NCBI RefSeq assembly: GCF_039532215.1
Contig: NZ_BAAARN010000001.1
Coordinates: 1,099,029-1,163,028, forward strand
DNA: 64,000 nucleotides
DNA from: Pedococcus aerophilus
GTDB lineage: Bacteria > Actinomycetota > Actinomycetes > Actinomycetales > Dermatophilaceae
Reading direction: 5' to 3'
A program made the position numbers and the translations under genes. The first letter of the stretch is position 1; every line of letters begins with the position of its first letter. Under the pieces are notes generated by a model. It was not told the origin of the DNA, searched no databases, and saw only the letters and a list, made by a program, of their open reading frames with translations. Below, in pieces: positions 26,481 to 34,284 of this stretch.

Positions 26481-26534
26481 CAGGTCAGGTCAGGTCAGCA
26501 GGTTGGTGCGGCAGTTGGTCGGTGCCGCAGCGGG

Positions 26535-27368
26535 TCAGCGCAGGGCGAGCAGGTCGAGCAGGCGGGCCGCCTCGGCCCGCATCGCCGACCTGGCCGGCCC
26601 GAGGTACTTGCGGCTGTCGACGAGACCGGCGTCCGCGTCGAGCCGTTCGCGGGCGGCAGCGGTGAAGACGCTCGACAGGTGGGTGGCGATGTTGACCTTC
26701 GTCATGCCTGCCCGCACCGCGGCTGCGAGTCCGTCGTCCGCGACACCGGACGACCCGTGCAGGACCAGGGGCACGGGCACGGTGCTGCGGATGGCGGCGA
26801 CGAGCTCGAGGTCGAGTGACGCGGTGCGTTCGGTCATCGCGTGGGAGGACCCGACCGCGACCGCGAGGGCATCGACCCCTGTGTCGAGCGCAAACCGTTG
26901 CGCATCAACGGGATCGGTGCGCACACCGGGTGCGTGCACGCCGTCCTTCCCCCCGATCTCCCCGAGCTCGGCCTCGACGTCCACGCCGTGCGCGTGGCAC
27001 AGCTCGACGACGTCTCGCGTGGTCGAGCGGTTCGTCGTGTCGTCGAGCTTCGACCCGTCGAACATCACTGACGTGAAGCCGAGGTCGAGGGACTCCCGCA
27101 CCAGGTCGACCGAGACGGCGTGGTCGAGGTGCAGGACCACCGGCACGGCGGCGCGCTCGGCCAGGGCGCGGGTGGCGAGCGCCAACGGGGCGAGGGAACC
27201 GTGCCAGGCCACGGTGTTCTCGCTGATCTGGAGCACCACCGGCAGGCCCACGTCCTCCGCGGCACCGACCAGCGCCTCCGCGTGCTCGAGGTGGATGACG
27301 TTGAAGGCCCCCAGGCCACGACCCTGCTCCCGCGCGGGAGCGAGCACCTCGGTCAACGGCACGAGCAT
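26535..27368 (-). CDS. Class II ketose-bisphosphate aldolase (GatY/KbaY/FbaA type)
   Basis: 277 residues, TIM barrel. The catalytic Asp is in LHLDHAVSVD, zinc-ligand His residues in the same motif and in VGSSHAM and VLHGSSGV, and the Glu in VEAELGEIGG. Size and sequence fit tagatose-1,6-bisphosphate aldolase as well as fructose-bisphosphate aldolase. In this operon the substrate is inferred to be tagatose 1,6-bisphosphate, cleaved to glyceraldehyde 3-phosphate and dihydroxyacetone phosphate. It is the last gene of the seven-gene importer operon, 3 bp after the PfkB kinase stop, with GGAGG upstream. Confidence 0.88.
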   Translation of the reverse strand: MLVPLTEVLAPAREQGRGLGAFNVIHLEHAEALVGAAEDVGLPVVLQISENTVAWHGSLAPLALATRALAERAAVPVVLHLDHAVSVDLVRESLDLGFTSVMFDGSKLDDTTNRSTTRDVVELCHAHGVDVEAELGEIGGKDGVHAPGVRTDPVDAQRFALDTGVDALAVAVGSSHAMTERTASLDLELVAAIRSTVPVPLVLHGSSGVADDGLAAAVRAGMTKVNIATHLSSVFTAAARERLDADAGLVDSRKYLGPARSAMRAEAARLLDLLALR

Positions 27369-27371
27369 CGG

Positions 27372-28301
27372 TCAGTCCTCCAGGGTCTCGACGCGCACGG
27401 CGGCGCGCAGGCGTTCGACGTCGTCGGGGTCGACGTCGCCGGCAGTCGGCCGCAGGACGGCGGCGGCCGACCAGGCCACGGCGTCGGCCAGGCCGTCGGC
27501 CCAGTCGTCACCGCGCGCGATCGACGCGGCGAGGGCCGCCACTGCCGAGTCACCGGCGCCCGTGGCGTTACCCCTCAGCCGCTCCCCCAACCAGGCCCGC
27601 ACCGTCGTCCCGGTGGGCGACACGGCCATGATGCCGTCCGCGCCCAGTGAGACCACCACGTGGCGAGCGCCCTTGTCCTGCAACACCTTCGCGCCGAGCA
27701 CAGGGTCGTCGACATGGGTCACGTCGAGGAGCTCCTCACGGTTCGGCTTCACGACGTCGGGCCCAGCGGCGAGGGCGCCGAGCAGTGCGTCACGGGAGCC
27801 GTCGACCACCACCGGCACCCCCGCGTCCCGGCCGAGGAGCGTCAGGTCGGCGAACGCGTGGTCGGGTGCGCCCGGGGGAAGGCTGCCGGACGCCACGAGC
27901 ACCGAGACAGGGCGCTCGGCGAGCAGCCCGGCGACGTGATCGAGCAGGGCCATCCACGACCCGTCCGGCCACGGCCAGCCCGGCTCGTTGAACGCCGTCG
28001 CCTCACCGTCGTCGCGCCCCACCACCGTGGTCGTGCGCCGCGTCGGTGCACTGGACCGGGCGAAGCGGTGGGGTATGCCGCGCCGGTCCAGGTCGGCGCG
28101 CACCTGGTCCCCCGTCGGCCCCCCGACCACTCCGGTGACGAGGACGTCGCGGCCGAGCCGGTGCAGCACGCTGGCGACGTTGATGCCCTTTCCCCCCGCG
28201 ACCTCGTGGACGGCCAGCACGCGGTGGCTCCCGTGCGGGGTCAGGTGCTCGACGTCGTACGTCACGTCGAGCGCCGGGTTCGGCGTGACCGTGAGGATCA
28301 C
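27372..28301 (-). CDS. PfkB-family hexose phosphate kinase (tagatose-6-P or fructose-1-P kinase)
   Basis: 309 residues. The substrate region is LTVTPNPALDVTY and GGKGINVASVLHRLG; the ATP/catalytic region is GNATGAGDSAVAALAA, with the catalytic Asp in GAGD. The start PNPALD plus GGKGxNVA places it in the tagatose-6-phosphate/1-phosphofructokinase (LacC/FruK) branch. Beside the aldolase it is inferred to make tagatose 1,6-bisphosphate. The GTG start overlaps the ROK gene stop by 4 bp. Confidence 0.88.
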   Translation of the reverse strand: MILTVTPNPALDVTYDVEHLTPHGSHRVLAVHEVAGGKGINVASVLHRLGRDVLVTGVVGGPTGDQVRADLDRRGIPHRFARSSAPTRRTTTVVGRDDGEATAFNEPGWPWPDGSWMALLDHVAGLLAERPVSVLVASGSLPPGAPDHAFADLTLLGRDAGVPVVVDGSRDALLGALAAGPDVVKPNREELLDVTHVDDPVLGAKVLQDKGARHVVVSLGADGIMAVSPTGTTVRAWLGERLRGNATGAGDSAVAALAASIARGDDWADGLADAVAWSAAAVLRPTAGDVDPDDVERLRAAVRVETLED

Positions 28302-29215
28302 GACAGGTCCCACGCGAGCGCGGCCGCACCGAGGCAGCCGGCCCGCTCCCCGAGCCTGGCCCGCTCGATGGTCGGAACCCGTTGGAACGTCAGCTGCGCC
28401 TCGACCGCCCGACGCAGCGGGCCGAGCAGGGTCTCGCCGCTCTGGGCCAGCCCGCCGCCGACGAGGACCCGGTCCACTCCCGTGAGCGTCACGGTGACCA
28501 CGATCGCACGCGCGAGCGCCTGCACGGCGACACCCCACACCTGCGTCGCCACGGCGTCGCCGGCATCGACGAGGGCGGCGACCCGGTCGGCACCGGTCCG
28601 GGTGCCGCCCGCGGAAGCGGACCGCGCTGCATACGCGCGCTCGACCGCTGCGGCGGAGGCGACGGCCTCGAGGCACCCGTGGGCTCCGCAGCCGCACCGC
28701 GGCCCGTCGGGCTCGACCACCACGTGGCCGAGCTCTCCGGCCCAGCCGTCGGCGACCACGACACGGCCGTCGAGCATGAGGGCACCGGCGATCCCGGTCC
28801 CCACGGGCATGAAGAGGACGTTGGAGGCGCCGCGCGCCGCACCCCAGCGGGCCTCGGCCACCAGCCCGGCGCGCACGTCGTGACCGAGGGCCACGGGCGC
28901 GTCGAGGAGTGCCGCCAGGGGGGCGGTCACGGGCAGGTCGCGCCACCCGAGGTTGGCCGACCACCGGGCCACACCGGCCTCGCCGTCGACCAGCCCGGGG
29001 ACCACCACACCGCAGGCCACGAGCGCGACCGGCTGCCGGGTCCCTGCCTCGAGGTCGCGCACGAGCCCGGCGACCTGGTCGACCAGCACGCCCTGGACGT
29101 CGGCACCGGGGACCGTCGGCACGGTTCTGGACTCGACCTCGCGTCCGTCCCGGTCGACCAGCGCAGCCTTCACCCGAGTGCCGCCGACGTCGACGGCAGC
29201 CACCACCTCGACCAC
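28298..29215 (-). CDS. ROK-family sugar kinase
   Basis: 305 residues. The ATP-binding DxGGT is in AAVDVGGTRVKAAL; the ROK zinc motif is CGCGAHGCLE (CxCGxxGCxE). There is no N-terminal helix-turn-helix, so it is a kinase rather than a ROK repressor. Given neighbouring nagA and SIS genes it is inferred to phosphorylate an N-acetylhexosamine (GalNAc or GlcNAc) after ABC import. Two bp separate it from the deoR gene and it overlaps the PfkB gene by 4 bp. Confidence 0.88.
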   Translation of the reverse strand: MVEVVAAVDVGGTRVKAALVDRDGREVESRTVPTVPGADVQGVLVDQVAGLVRDLEAGTRQPVALVACGVVVPGLVDGEAGVARWSANLGWRDLPVTAPLAALLDAPVALGHDVRAGLVAEARWGAARGASNVLFMPVGTGIAGALMLDGRVVVADGWAGELGHVVVEPDGPRCGCGAHGCLEAVASAAAVERAYAARSASAGGTRTGADRVAALVDAGDAVATQVWGVAVQALARAIVVTVTLTGVDRVLVGGGLAQSGETLLGPLRRAVEAQLTFQRVPTIERARLGERAGCLGAAALAWDLS

Positions 29216-29217
29216 GC

Positions 29218-30027
29218 TCAGACCACTTCCACCGAGATGCCCGCCGAGCGCAGCTCGGCCACCGCCGCCGCGGGCGCGCTGGCGTCGGTGACGACCAGGC
29301 CGATCCGCGACGAGGGGCAGATCCGCGCGAAGGCCCGCGTGCCGAGCTTGGCGCCGGTCGCGACCACGACGACCCGCTCGGAACGCTCGACCATGAGCGA
29401 GTTGATGCCGGCCTCACCCTCGTGGTGGCACATCGCCCCCGCGGTCGCCGAGACGGCGTCCACCCCGAGGAAGACCGTGTCGAGCCACAGCTCGCCGAGC
29501 ACCATGGCCGCGAGCGGACCGGAGAGCTCGTACGACTCGGGGCGGGCGACTCCCCCGAGCGACACGCAACGCACGAACGGGCGCAGCACCATCTCCGTGG
29601 CGATGTTGAGGGCGTTGGTCACCACCGTCACCGCCGGCCGTCGCGACGACATCGCGAGGTCGGACCGGGCCGCGAGGCGCCGGGCCACCGCGCTCGTCGT
29701 GGTGCCCCCGTTGAAGCCCACGACCGAGCCCTCGACGGCGAGGTCGGCGGCATACGCGGCGATGCGGTCCTTGGCGTCGTCGCTCCCGGCCTGCTTGTAG
29801 CGGGCCGGGAGGTCGTAGGCCACCGCGGTCGCGACGATGCCCCCGTGGGTACGGGTGACGAGCTGCTGGGCGGCGAGGTCGGCGAAGTCGCGGCGGACGG
29901 TCGCCTCCGACACCCCCAGCGACTCCACGACCTCGGTCACGCTGAGCCGTCCGTGCTCGGCGAGCAGGCCGAGCAGCGCGCTCCAGCGAGCCCCCCGGTC
30001 GGTGGGTCTCGCGGGGGGTGCGGTCAC
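29218..30027 (-). CDS. DeoR/GlpR-family transcriptional regulator (AgaR-like)
   Basis: 269 residues. The N-terminal helix-turn-helix is LLAEHGRLSVTEVVESLGVSEATVRRDF followed by QQLVTRTHGG, the DeoR signature. The C-terminal DeoRC sensor domain includes GFNGGTTTSAVARRL and VVTNALNIA, with a sugar-phosphate pocket. It probably senses a pathway sugar phosphate and acts on the operators between this operon and the divergent SIS-nagA operon. The GTG start overlaps the permease stop by 4 bp, so repressor level rises with the operon it controls. Confidence 0.9.
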   Translation of the reverse strand: MTAPPARPTDRGARWSALLGLLAEHGRLSVTEVVESLGVSEATVRRDFADLAAQQLVTRTHGGIVATAVAYDLPARYKQAGSDDAKDRIAAYAADLAVEGSVVGFNGGTTTSAVARRLAARSDLAMSSRRPAVTVVTNALNIATEMVLRPFVRCVSLGGVARPESYELSGPLAAMVLGELWLDTVFLGVDAVSATAGAMCHHEGEAGINSLMVERSERVVVVATGAKLGTRAFARICPSSRIGLVVTDASAPAAAVAELRSAGISVEVV

Positions 30028-30863
30028 TTGACCGAGCCCGCCGTGAGGCCACCGACCAGGTGCTTCTCGATGATCGCGAACAAGATGACCACCGGCACGA
30101 TCGCGATGATCGAGGCACCGAACAGCTGGTCCCAGTTCTGCTCGTAGCCGGTGACGTAGGAGTTGATGCCGACGGTGAGCGGCTTCTTCTCGTCGCTGAG
30201 CATCAGGGTCAGCGCGACGACGTACTCGTTCCACGCGGCGATGAAGGTGAAGATCGTCGCGGTGACGAGGCCCGGCAGCGTCAGGGGCAGCATGACGCGC
30301 CGCAGCCGCATGAACGGCCCGCACCCGTCGAGCTCGGCTGCCTCCTCGACCTCCTTGGGGATGGAGGCGAAGAACCCGTGCAGGATCCAGATCGCGAAGG
30401 CGAGGTTGAAGGCCGCGTTCGTGAGGATGAGCGCCTGGTAGGTGTCGACGAGGGTGAGCGCGTAGAACTCCCGGTAGATGCCGACGACGAGCGAGGTCGG
30501 CGAGAACATCTGCGTGATGAGGACCAGGAACAAGAACGCGATCCGTCCCGGGAAGCGGAACCGCGCGGTGAAGTATGCCGCCGGGACGGCGACCAGGACC
30601 ACGATCACCGTCGAGGACACAGCCACGATCAACGACGTCTGGAGCCAGGCGCGGAAGCGCTCGTCCCCGACCACCTCGGCGAAGGTCGTCCACTTCCACT
30701 CCCGCGGCAGGATGGACGCGGGCGTCTGCACCACGTCACCGCTGGGGCGGAAGGCGTCGAGCAGCATGACGAGGTAGGGCCACAGGAAGGCGAAGGCCAC
30801 GCCGAGCCCGATGACCGGCATCGCCGCCGGGCGGATGCGCCGCCAGCTCAGGGTGCCGTTCAC
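30024..30863 (-). CDS. Sugar ABC transporter permease (MalG-type)
   Basis: 279 residues with six predicted membrane helices. The EAA loop that contacts the ATPase reads EEAAELDGCGPFMRLRRVMLPLTLPG. Carbohydrate uptake family 1 permease. It overlaps the partner permease by 4 bp (ATGA). No ATPase gene is in the operon, so a shared MsiK/UgpC-type ATPase encoded elsewhere is probably used. Confidence 0.92.
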   Translation of the reverse strand: MNGTLSWRRIRPAAMPVIGLGVAFAFLWPYLVMLLDAFRPSGDVVQTPASILPREWKWTTFAEVVGDERFRAWLQTSLIVAVSSTVIVVLVAVPAAYFTARFRFPGRIAFLFLVLITQMFSPTSLVVGIYREFYALTLVDTYQALILTNAAFNLAFAIWILHGFFASIPKEVEEAAELDGCGPFMRLRRVMLPLTLPGLVTATIFTFIAAWNEYVVALTLMLSDEKKPLTVGINSYVTGYEQNWDQLFGASIIAIVPVVILFAIIEKHLVGGLTAGSVK

Positions 30864-31840
30864 GACTCCTCCTCCTCACGCCAGCGCGAGACGCGCAGGT
30901 AGATGACGACGGCCACGAGGATCAGCAGCACGTTGAACAGACCGGCGGCGGCCGACTGGCCCACGTCCTTCTCGGCGCTCTTGAACGCCAGCTTGTACAT
31001 GAAGGTGATGGTCGTGTCGTGGCTGAAGCCGGGGTTGGACTCGTTGAGGGTGTAGATGATCGGGAAGCTGTTGAAGACGTAGATCATGTTGAGCACGGTC
31101 GCCACGAGGATCGCAGGACGCAGCAACGGCAACGTGATCCGGCGCCAGACCTGCCAGGGCGAGGCACCGTCGATGCGTGCGGCCTCGTAGACGTCGGTCG
31201 GGATGGCGTGCAGGCCGGCGACGAAGACGTACGCGGTGAACGGGATCGACACGAAGACGCCGACCGCGATCATCGACGGCATGATCCAGCGGTCGTCACC
31301 GAGGAAGTCGATCGGGGTGTCGATGAGGCCGACCTTGAGCAGGACCGCGTTGAGCGTGCCGTAGTAGTAGCTGTAGATGAGGCTGAACAACCGTGCCGTG
31401 ATGACCAGGGACGCGGCCCACGGGACGATGACCGCCCACCGCACGATGCGCCGGCCCCAGAAGTCCTTGGTGAGGAACTGGGCGAGCCCGAGGCTGACCA
31501 GGATGGTCAGGGCGACCACGACGACGACCCAGACGAGGGTGTTGGTGAGCACCGTGCCGAGCGACTCGTTGCCGAGGACGTTGGTGAAGTTGTCCAGACC
31601 CGCGCTGCCCTTGCGCAGACCGGTGATCGAGTAGCGCGACAGGGAGGCCTTGACGAGCTCCACCGCCGGGTAGACGACGACACCGAAGATCAGCAGCAGG
31701 GCGGGACCGAGCCACAGCAGCGCCGTGCCGAGGGAGGCGCGACCTCGACGGGGGCCGCGCCGCCGGCGCCCCGGGCCGCCCCCCGTGGGCGCAGCCGGGT
31801 CACCGGCCGCGCCCACGGGAGCCGAAGCAGTCTGCGTCAC
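30860..31840 (-). CDS. Sugar ABC transporter permease (MalF/UgpA-type)
   Basis: 326 residues with an arginine-rich, Pro/Gly-rich cytoplasmic N terminus (GPGRRRRGPRRGRASLG) and six membrane helices. The EAA loop is YEAARIDGASPWQVWRRITLPLLRPA. It pairs with the downstream permease. It begins 2 bp after the stop of the binding-protein gene. Confidence 0.92.
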   Translation of the reverse strand: MTQTASAPVGAAGDPAAPTGGGPGRRRRGPRRGRASLGTALLWLGPALLLIFGVVVYPAVELVKASLSRYSITGLRKGSAGLDNFTNVLGNESLGTVLTNTLVWVVVVVALTILVSLGLAQFLTKDFWGRRIVRWAVIVPWAASLVITARLFSLIYSYYYGTLNAVLLKVGLIDTPIDFLGDDRWIMPSMIAVGVFVSIPFTAYVFVAGLHAIPTDVYEAARIDGASPWQVWRRITLPLLRPAILVATVLNMIYVFNSFPIIYTLNESNPGFSHDTTITFMYKLAFKSAEKDVGQSAAAGLFNVLLILVAVVIYLRVSRWREEEES

Positions 31841-31842
31841 GC

Positions 31843-33120
31843 TCAGCCGCCGGCTTCGGCAGACTTCTGCAGCTTGTCGAGCACGGCCTTCGGGTCACCG
31901 GTCATCGCGGTGCCGAGGTTCTGCTGCACCGACAGCTTGACCTTGTCCCACGTGGGGTCGTCGGTCGGCGTGAGGTGCGCGTTCGGCAGGGTCTCGAGGT
32001 ACGTCGCCAGCTTGGCGTCGGACTTGAACTCCTCGATGCCGGACTTGGTGACGGGCAGGAAGCCCTCCGCCTTGATGAAGGAGTTGACCTGGTCCTTCTG
32101 GTAGTACAGGTCGTAGAACGCCTTGACGGCCTCCTTGTTGCCGTCCTTCTTGAACGCCATGAGGTAGTCGGTGACGCCGAACGTCTGCGGCTCGCCACCC
32201 TCGGCCTTGGTCGGCATCGGCGCGACGCCGTAGTCGACCTTCTTGGCCTCGTCGAGCGTCGCGGCCAGCGGGGAGAACCCGACGACCATGCCGACCTTGC
32301 CGGACGCGAACAGGTCGAAGGCGTCCTGGCGGTTGGTCTTGCCCGGGTTGTTCTGGGTGAGCTTGTCCGTGGCCAGCGACTTGAGGAAGGTCAGCGTCTC
32401 GACGTTCTCAGCCGAGTTGATCGTCCACTTGCCGTCCTTCTTCCAGTCCCCGCCGTTGTTGAACATCCAGATCGAGAACTCGCCCTGCGACTCCTCCGGA
32501 CCCAGCGGGAGGCCATAGCCGATCGCGCCGTCGCCGAGGGCGGCGACCTTCTTGGCGTCGGCCTGGAACTCGGTCCAGGTCTTGGGGGCCTCGGTGATGC
32601 CCGCCTGCTGGAAGAGCTTCTTGTTGTAGAACATCGCCCGCGCCGAGCTCAGGTCGGGCATCCCGTACATCTTGCCGTCGTACGTCCCGGACTTGACGAA
32701 GGCCTCGAGCAGGTCGGACTTCACCGAGTCGGACAGCACGTCGTCGGCGCTGTAGAGCAGGTCGTCCTTGGCGTAGCTGGCATAGGCGTTGAGGTTGAGG
32801 ATGTCCGGCGGGTTGTTGTTCTGGATCATCGTCGAGCTCTGCTGGTCGATGTCGTCCCAGCTGACGATCTGCACCTCGAGGGTGTTGCCCGTCTTGGCCT
32901 TGTAGTCGGTGGCGAACTTGTCCCAGAACGCCTTGGTGTTGTCCTTGGAGTACTCAGCGGCGACGAGCTTGATCGTCGTCGCCTTCTTCCCCGAGTCGTC
33001 CCCGCCGCCGGCCGTGCCGGCCCCGGTGCCGCCGGAGCAGGCTGCCAGGGCGAACGCTGCACCCAGGGCGAGCCCGCCCCAGCGCAGCGCCGCTGTGTGT
33101 CCTGAAGTCGTGGTGCGCAC
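31843..33120 (-). CDS. Sugar ABC transporter substrate-binding lipoprotein
   Basis: 425 residues. The signal peptide has lipobox LAAC with Cys28, followed by a Gly/Thr-rich linker. The mature protein has the family 1 extracellular solute-binding features: WDDIDQQSSTMIQNNNPPDIL, YGLPLGPEESQGEFSIWMFN and SGKVGMVVGFSPLAATL. First gene of the operon; GAGGAG lies 7 nt before the GTG. The operators just upstream suggest induction by substrate. Ligand not readable; an N-acetylated hexosamine or a derived oligosaccharide is inferred from context. Confidence 0.92.
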   Translation of the reverse strand: MRTTTSGHTAALRWGGLALGAAFALAACSGGTGAGTAGGGDDSGKKATTIKLVAAEYSKDNTKAFWDKFATDYKAKTGNTLEVQIVSWDDIDQQSSTMIQNNNPPDILNLNAYASYAKDDLLYSADDVLSDSVKSDLLEAFVKSGTYDGKMYGMPDLSSARAMFYNKKLFQQAGITEAPKTWTEFQADAKKVAALGDGAIGYGLPLGPEESQGEFSIWMFNNGGDWKKDGKWTINSAENVETLTFLKSLATDKLTQNNPGKTNRQDAFDLFASGKVGMVVGFSPLAATLDEAKKVDYGVAPMPTKAEGGEPQTFGVTDYLMAFKKDGNKEAVKAFYDLYYQKDQVNSFIKAEGFLPVTKSGIEEFKSDAKLATYLETLPNAHLTPTDDPTWDKVKLSVQQNLGTAMTGDPKAVLDKLQKSAEAGG

Positions 33121-33149
33121 GTCGCTCCTCAGTCGTTCGTCAGTGTCGC

Positions 33150-33167
33150 GAAACGGATGATCGTTTC
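33150..33167. promoter_or_regulatory. Operator GAAACG-N6-CGTTTC upstream of the importer operon
   Basis: A perfect 6-bp inverted repeat around GATGAT, 30-47 bp upstream of the binding-protein start codon. Its size and position fit a DeoR or LacI-type repressor site; the DeoR protein in this operon is the obvious candidate. Confidence 0.6.
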
Positions 33168-33176
33168 CTAGCGTTT

Positions 33177-33188
33177 GAAGCGCGCTTC
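33177..33188. promoter_or_regulatory. Second palindrome GAAGCGCGCTTC
   Basis: A perfect 12-bp palindrome ten bases beyond the first operator. A related arm (GAAG/GAAA followed by CG) occurs in both, so this may be a second, weaker site for the same regulator. Confidence 0.4.
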
Positions 33189-33316
33189 GCTCATCTTCGA
33201 GGAAGCATGAGGGAAACCTTGGCCCCCGGAGGGGGACTCGTCAAGCACTTCACCGCACCCATTTCTGCGCGACCGCGGCACGATGCCTGAGCGAACCGGG
33301 ACATACCGCCGCCATC

Positions 33317-33344
33317 TTGACTGATCGAATCTGACTGGTAGAGA
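33317..33344 (+). promoter_or_regulatory. Promoter of the SIS-nagA operon
   Basis: TTGACT (33317-33322), a 16-nt spacer and TAGAGA (33339-33344) give a good housekeeping promoter. The overlapping ACTGGTAGAGAC (33333-33344) shares the ACTGGT and AGAC parts of the Streptomyces DasR element, but its second half is poor. The 5' leader would be about 30 nt. Confidence 0.5.
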
Positions 33345-33381
33345 CTTTCAGCACTCTCAATCACTCACAGATGGGACCTCG

Positions 33382-34284
33382 ATGACTTCCTACCCGAGCC
33401 ACCTCGCCCGCGAGATCGCCACTCAGCCCGCCGACTGGGCCGCGGTGCGCCGCCGGGTCGACGAGGCCCTGGCCGTCCTGCCCGCCCACGGAGCGCGCGT
33501 CGCGGTGGTCGGCTGCGGCACCTCGTACTTCATGGCCCAGGCCTACGCGACCCTGCGCGAGCAGGCCGGCGCCGGCCACACCGAGGCGCACGCCGCCAGC
33601 GAGTACCCCGACAGCCGTCGCTTCGACCACGTCGTGGCCATCTCCCGCTCCGGCACCACCACGGAGGTCATCGAGCTGCTCGAGCGCCTCCGCGCCGAGG
33701 GTCAGACCACCACCGCGATCGTCGCGACCGAGGGGACCGCCATCCCCGACCTCGCCACGCACGCCTTCCTCCTGCCCGAGGTCGACGAGCAGTCCGTCGT
33801 GCAGACCCGCTTCGCGACGACCGTGCTGGCCCTGCTGCGTGCCACCCTCGGCGAGGACCTCGACCAGGCCATCGCTGACGCCGAGGCAGTCCTGGCCGAG
33901 GACGAGGACGCCGCGCTCGCCGGTGTCGCCGACGCCCGTCAGCTGACCTTCCTCGGACGCGGCTGGACCGTTGGCCTCGCCCAGGAGGCTGCCCTGAAGC
34001 TGCGCGAGTCCGCACAGTTCTGGACCGAGGCCTACCCCGCCATGGAGTACCGCCACGGCCCCATCAGCGTCACCACCGAGGGCGGAGCCACCTGGGCGTT
34101 CGGCGAGGTGCCCCCGGGGCTCGACGAGGACGTGCGCGCCACCGGGGCCCACTTCGAGCACCGCGACATCGACCCGCTCGCCGACCTGTTGCGGGTGCAC
34201 CGCCTCTGCCTGCTCAAGGCTGGACGCGCCGGGGTGGACCCTGATCGACCGCGACACCTCTCGCGGTCCATCATCCTGTCGTGA
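33382..34284 (+). CDS. SIS-domain sugar isomerase/deaminase (AgaS/GlmS-like)
   Basis: 300 residues with two SIS domains: the first around VAVVGCGTSYFMAQAY and ISRSGTTTEVIELLERL, the second around FLGRGWTVGLAQEAALKLRE. The C-terminal KLRESAQFWTEAYPAMEYRHGP matches the active-site end of GlmS isomerases and AgaS, with the catalytic Glu and HGP. AgaS converts galactosamine 6-phosphate to tagatose 6-phosphate with ammonia release; GlmS-like and NagB-II (glucosamine 6-phosphate deaminase) roles are alternatives. It overlaps nagA by 4 bp. Confidence 0.85.
   Translation: MTSYPSHLAREIATQPADWAAVRRRVDEALAVLPAHGARVAVVGCGTSYFMAQAYATLREQAGAGHTEAHAASEYPDSRRFDHVVAISRSGTTTEVIELLERLRAEGQTTTAIVATEGTAIPDLATHAFLLPEVDEQSVVQTRFATTVLALLRATLGEDLDQAIADAEAVLAEDEDAALAGVADARQLTFLGRGWTVGLAQEAALKLRESAQFWTEAYPAMEYRHGPISVTTEGGATWAFGEVPPGLDEDVRATGAHFEHRDIDPLADLLRVHRLCLLKAGRAGVDPDRPRHLSRSIILS

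Noticed and set aside
26481-26510. Run of AGGTC/AGGTC/AGGTC after the second TetR gene
   Set aside because: Only three short units of 5 bp; no dyad or conserved motif, most likely chance in GC-rich DNA.
28298-29215. ROK protein as a transcriptional repressor (NagC type)
   Set aside because: No N-terminal helix-turn-helix; the length and the zinc motif fit a sugar kinase.
33333-33348. Full DasR (dre) site in front of the SIS-nagA operon
   Set aside because: Only ACTGGT and AGAC of the 16-bp consensus fit and the right half does not; kept as a remark at the promoter, not as a separate feature.
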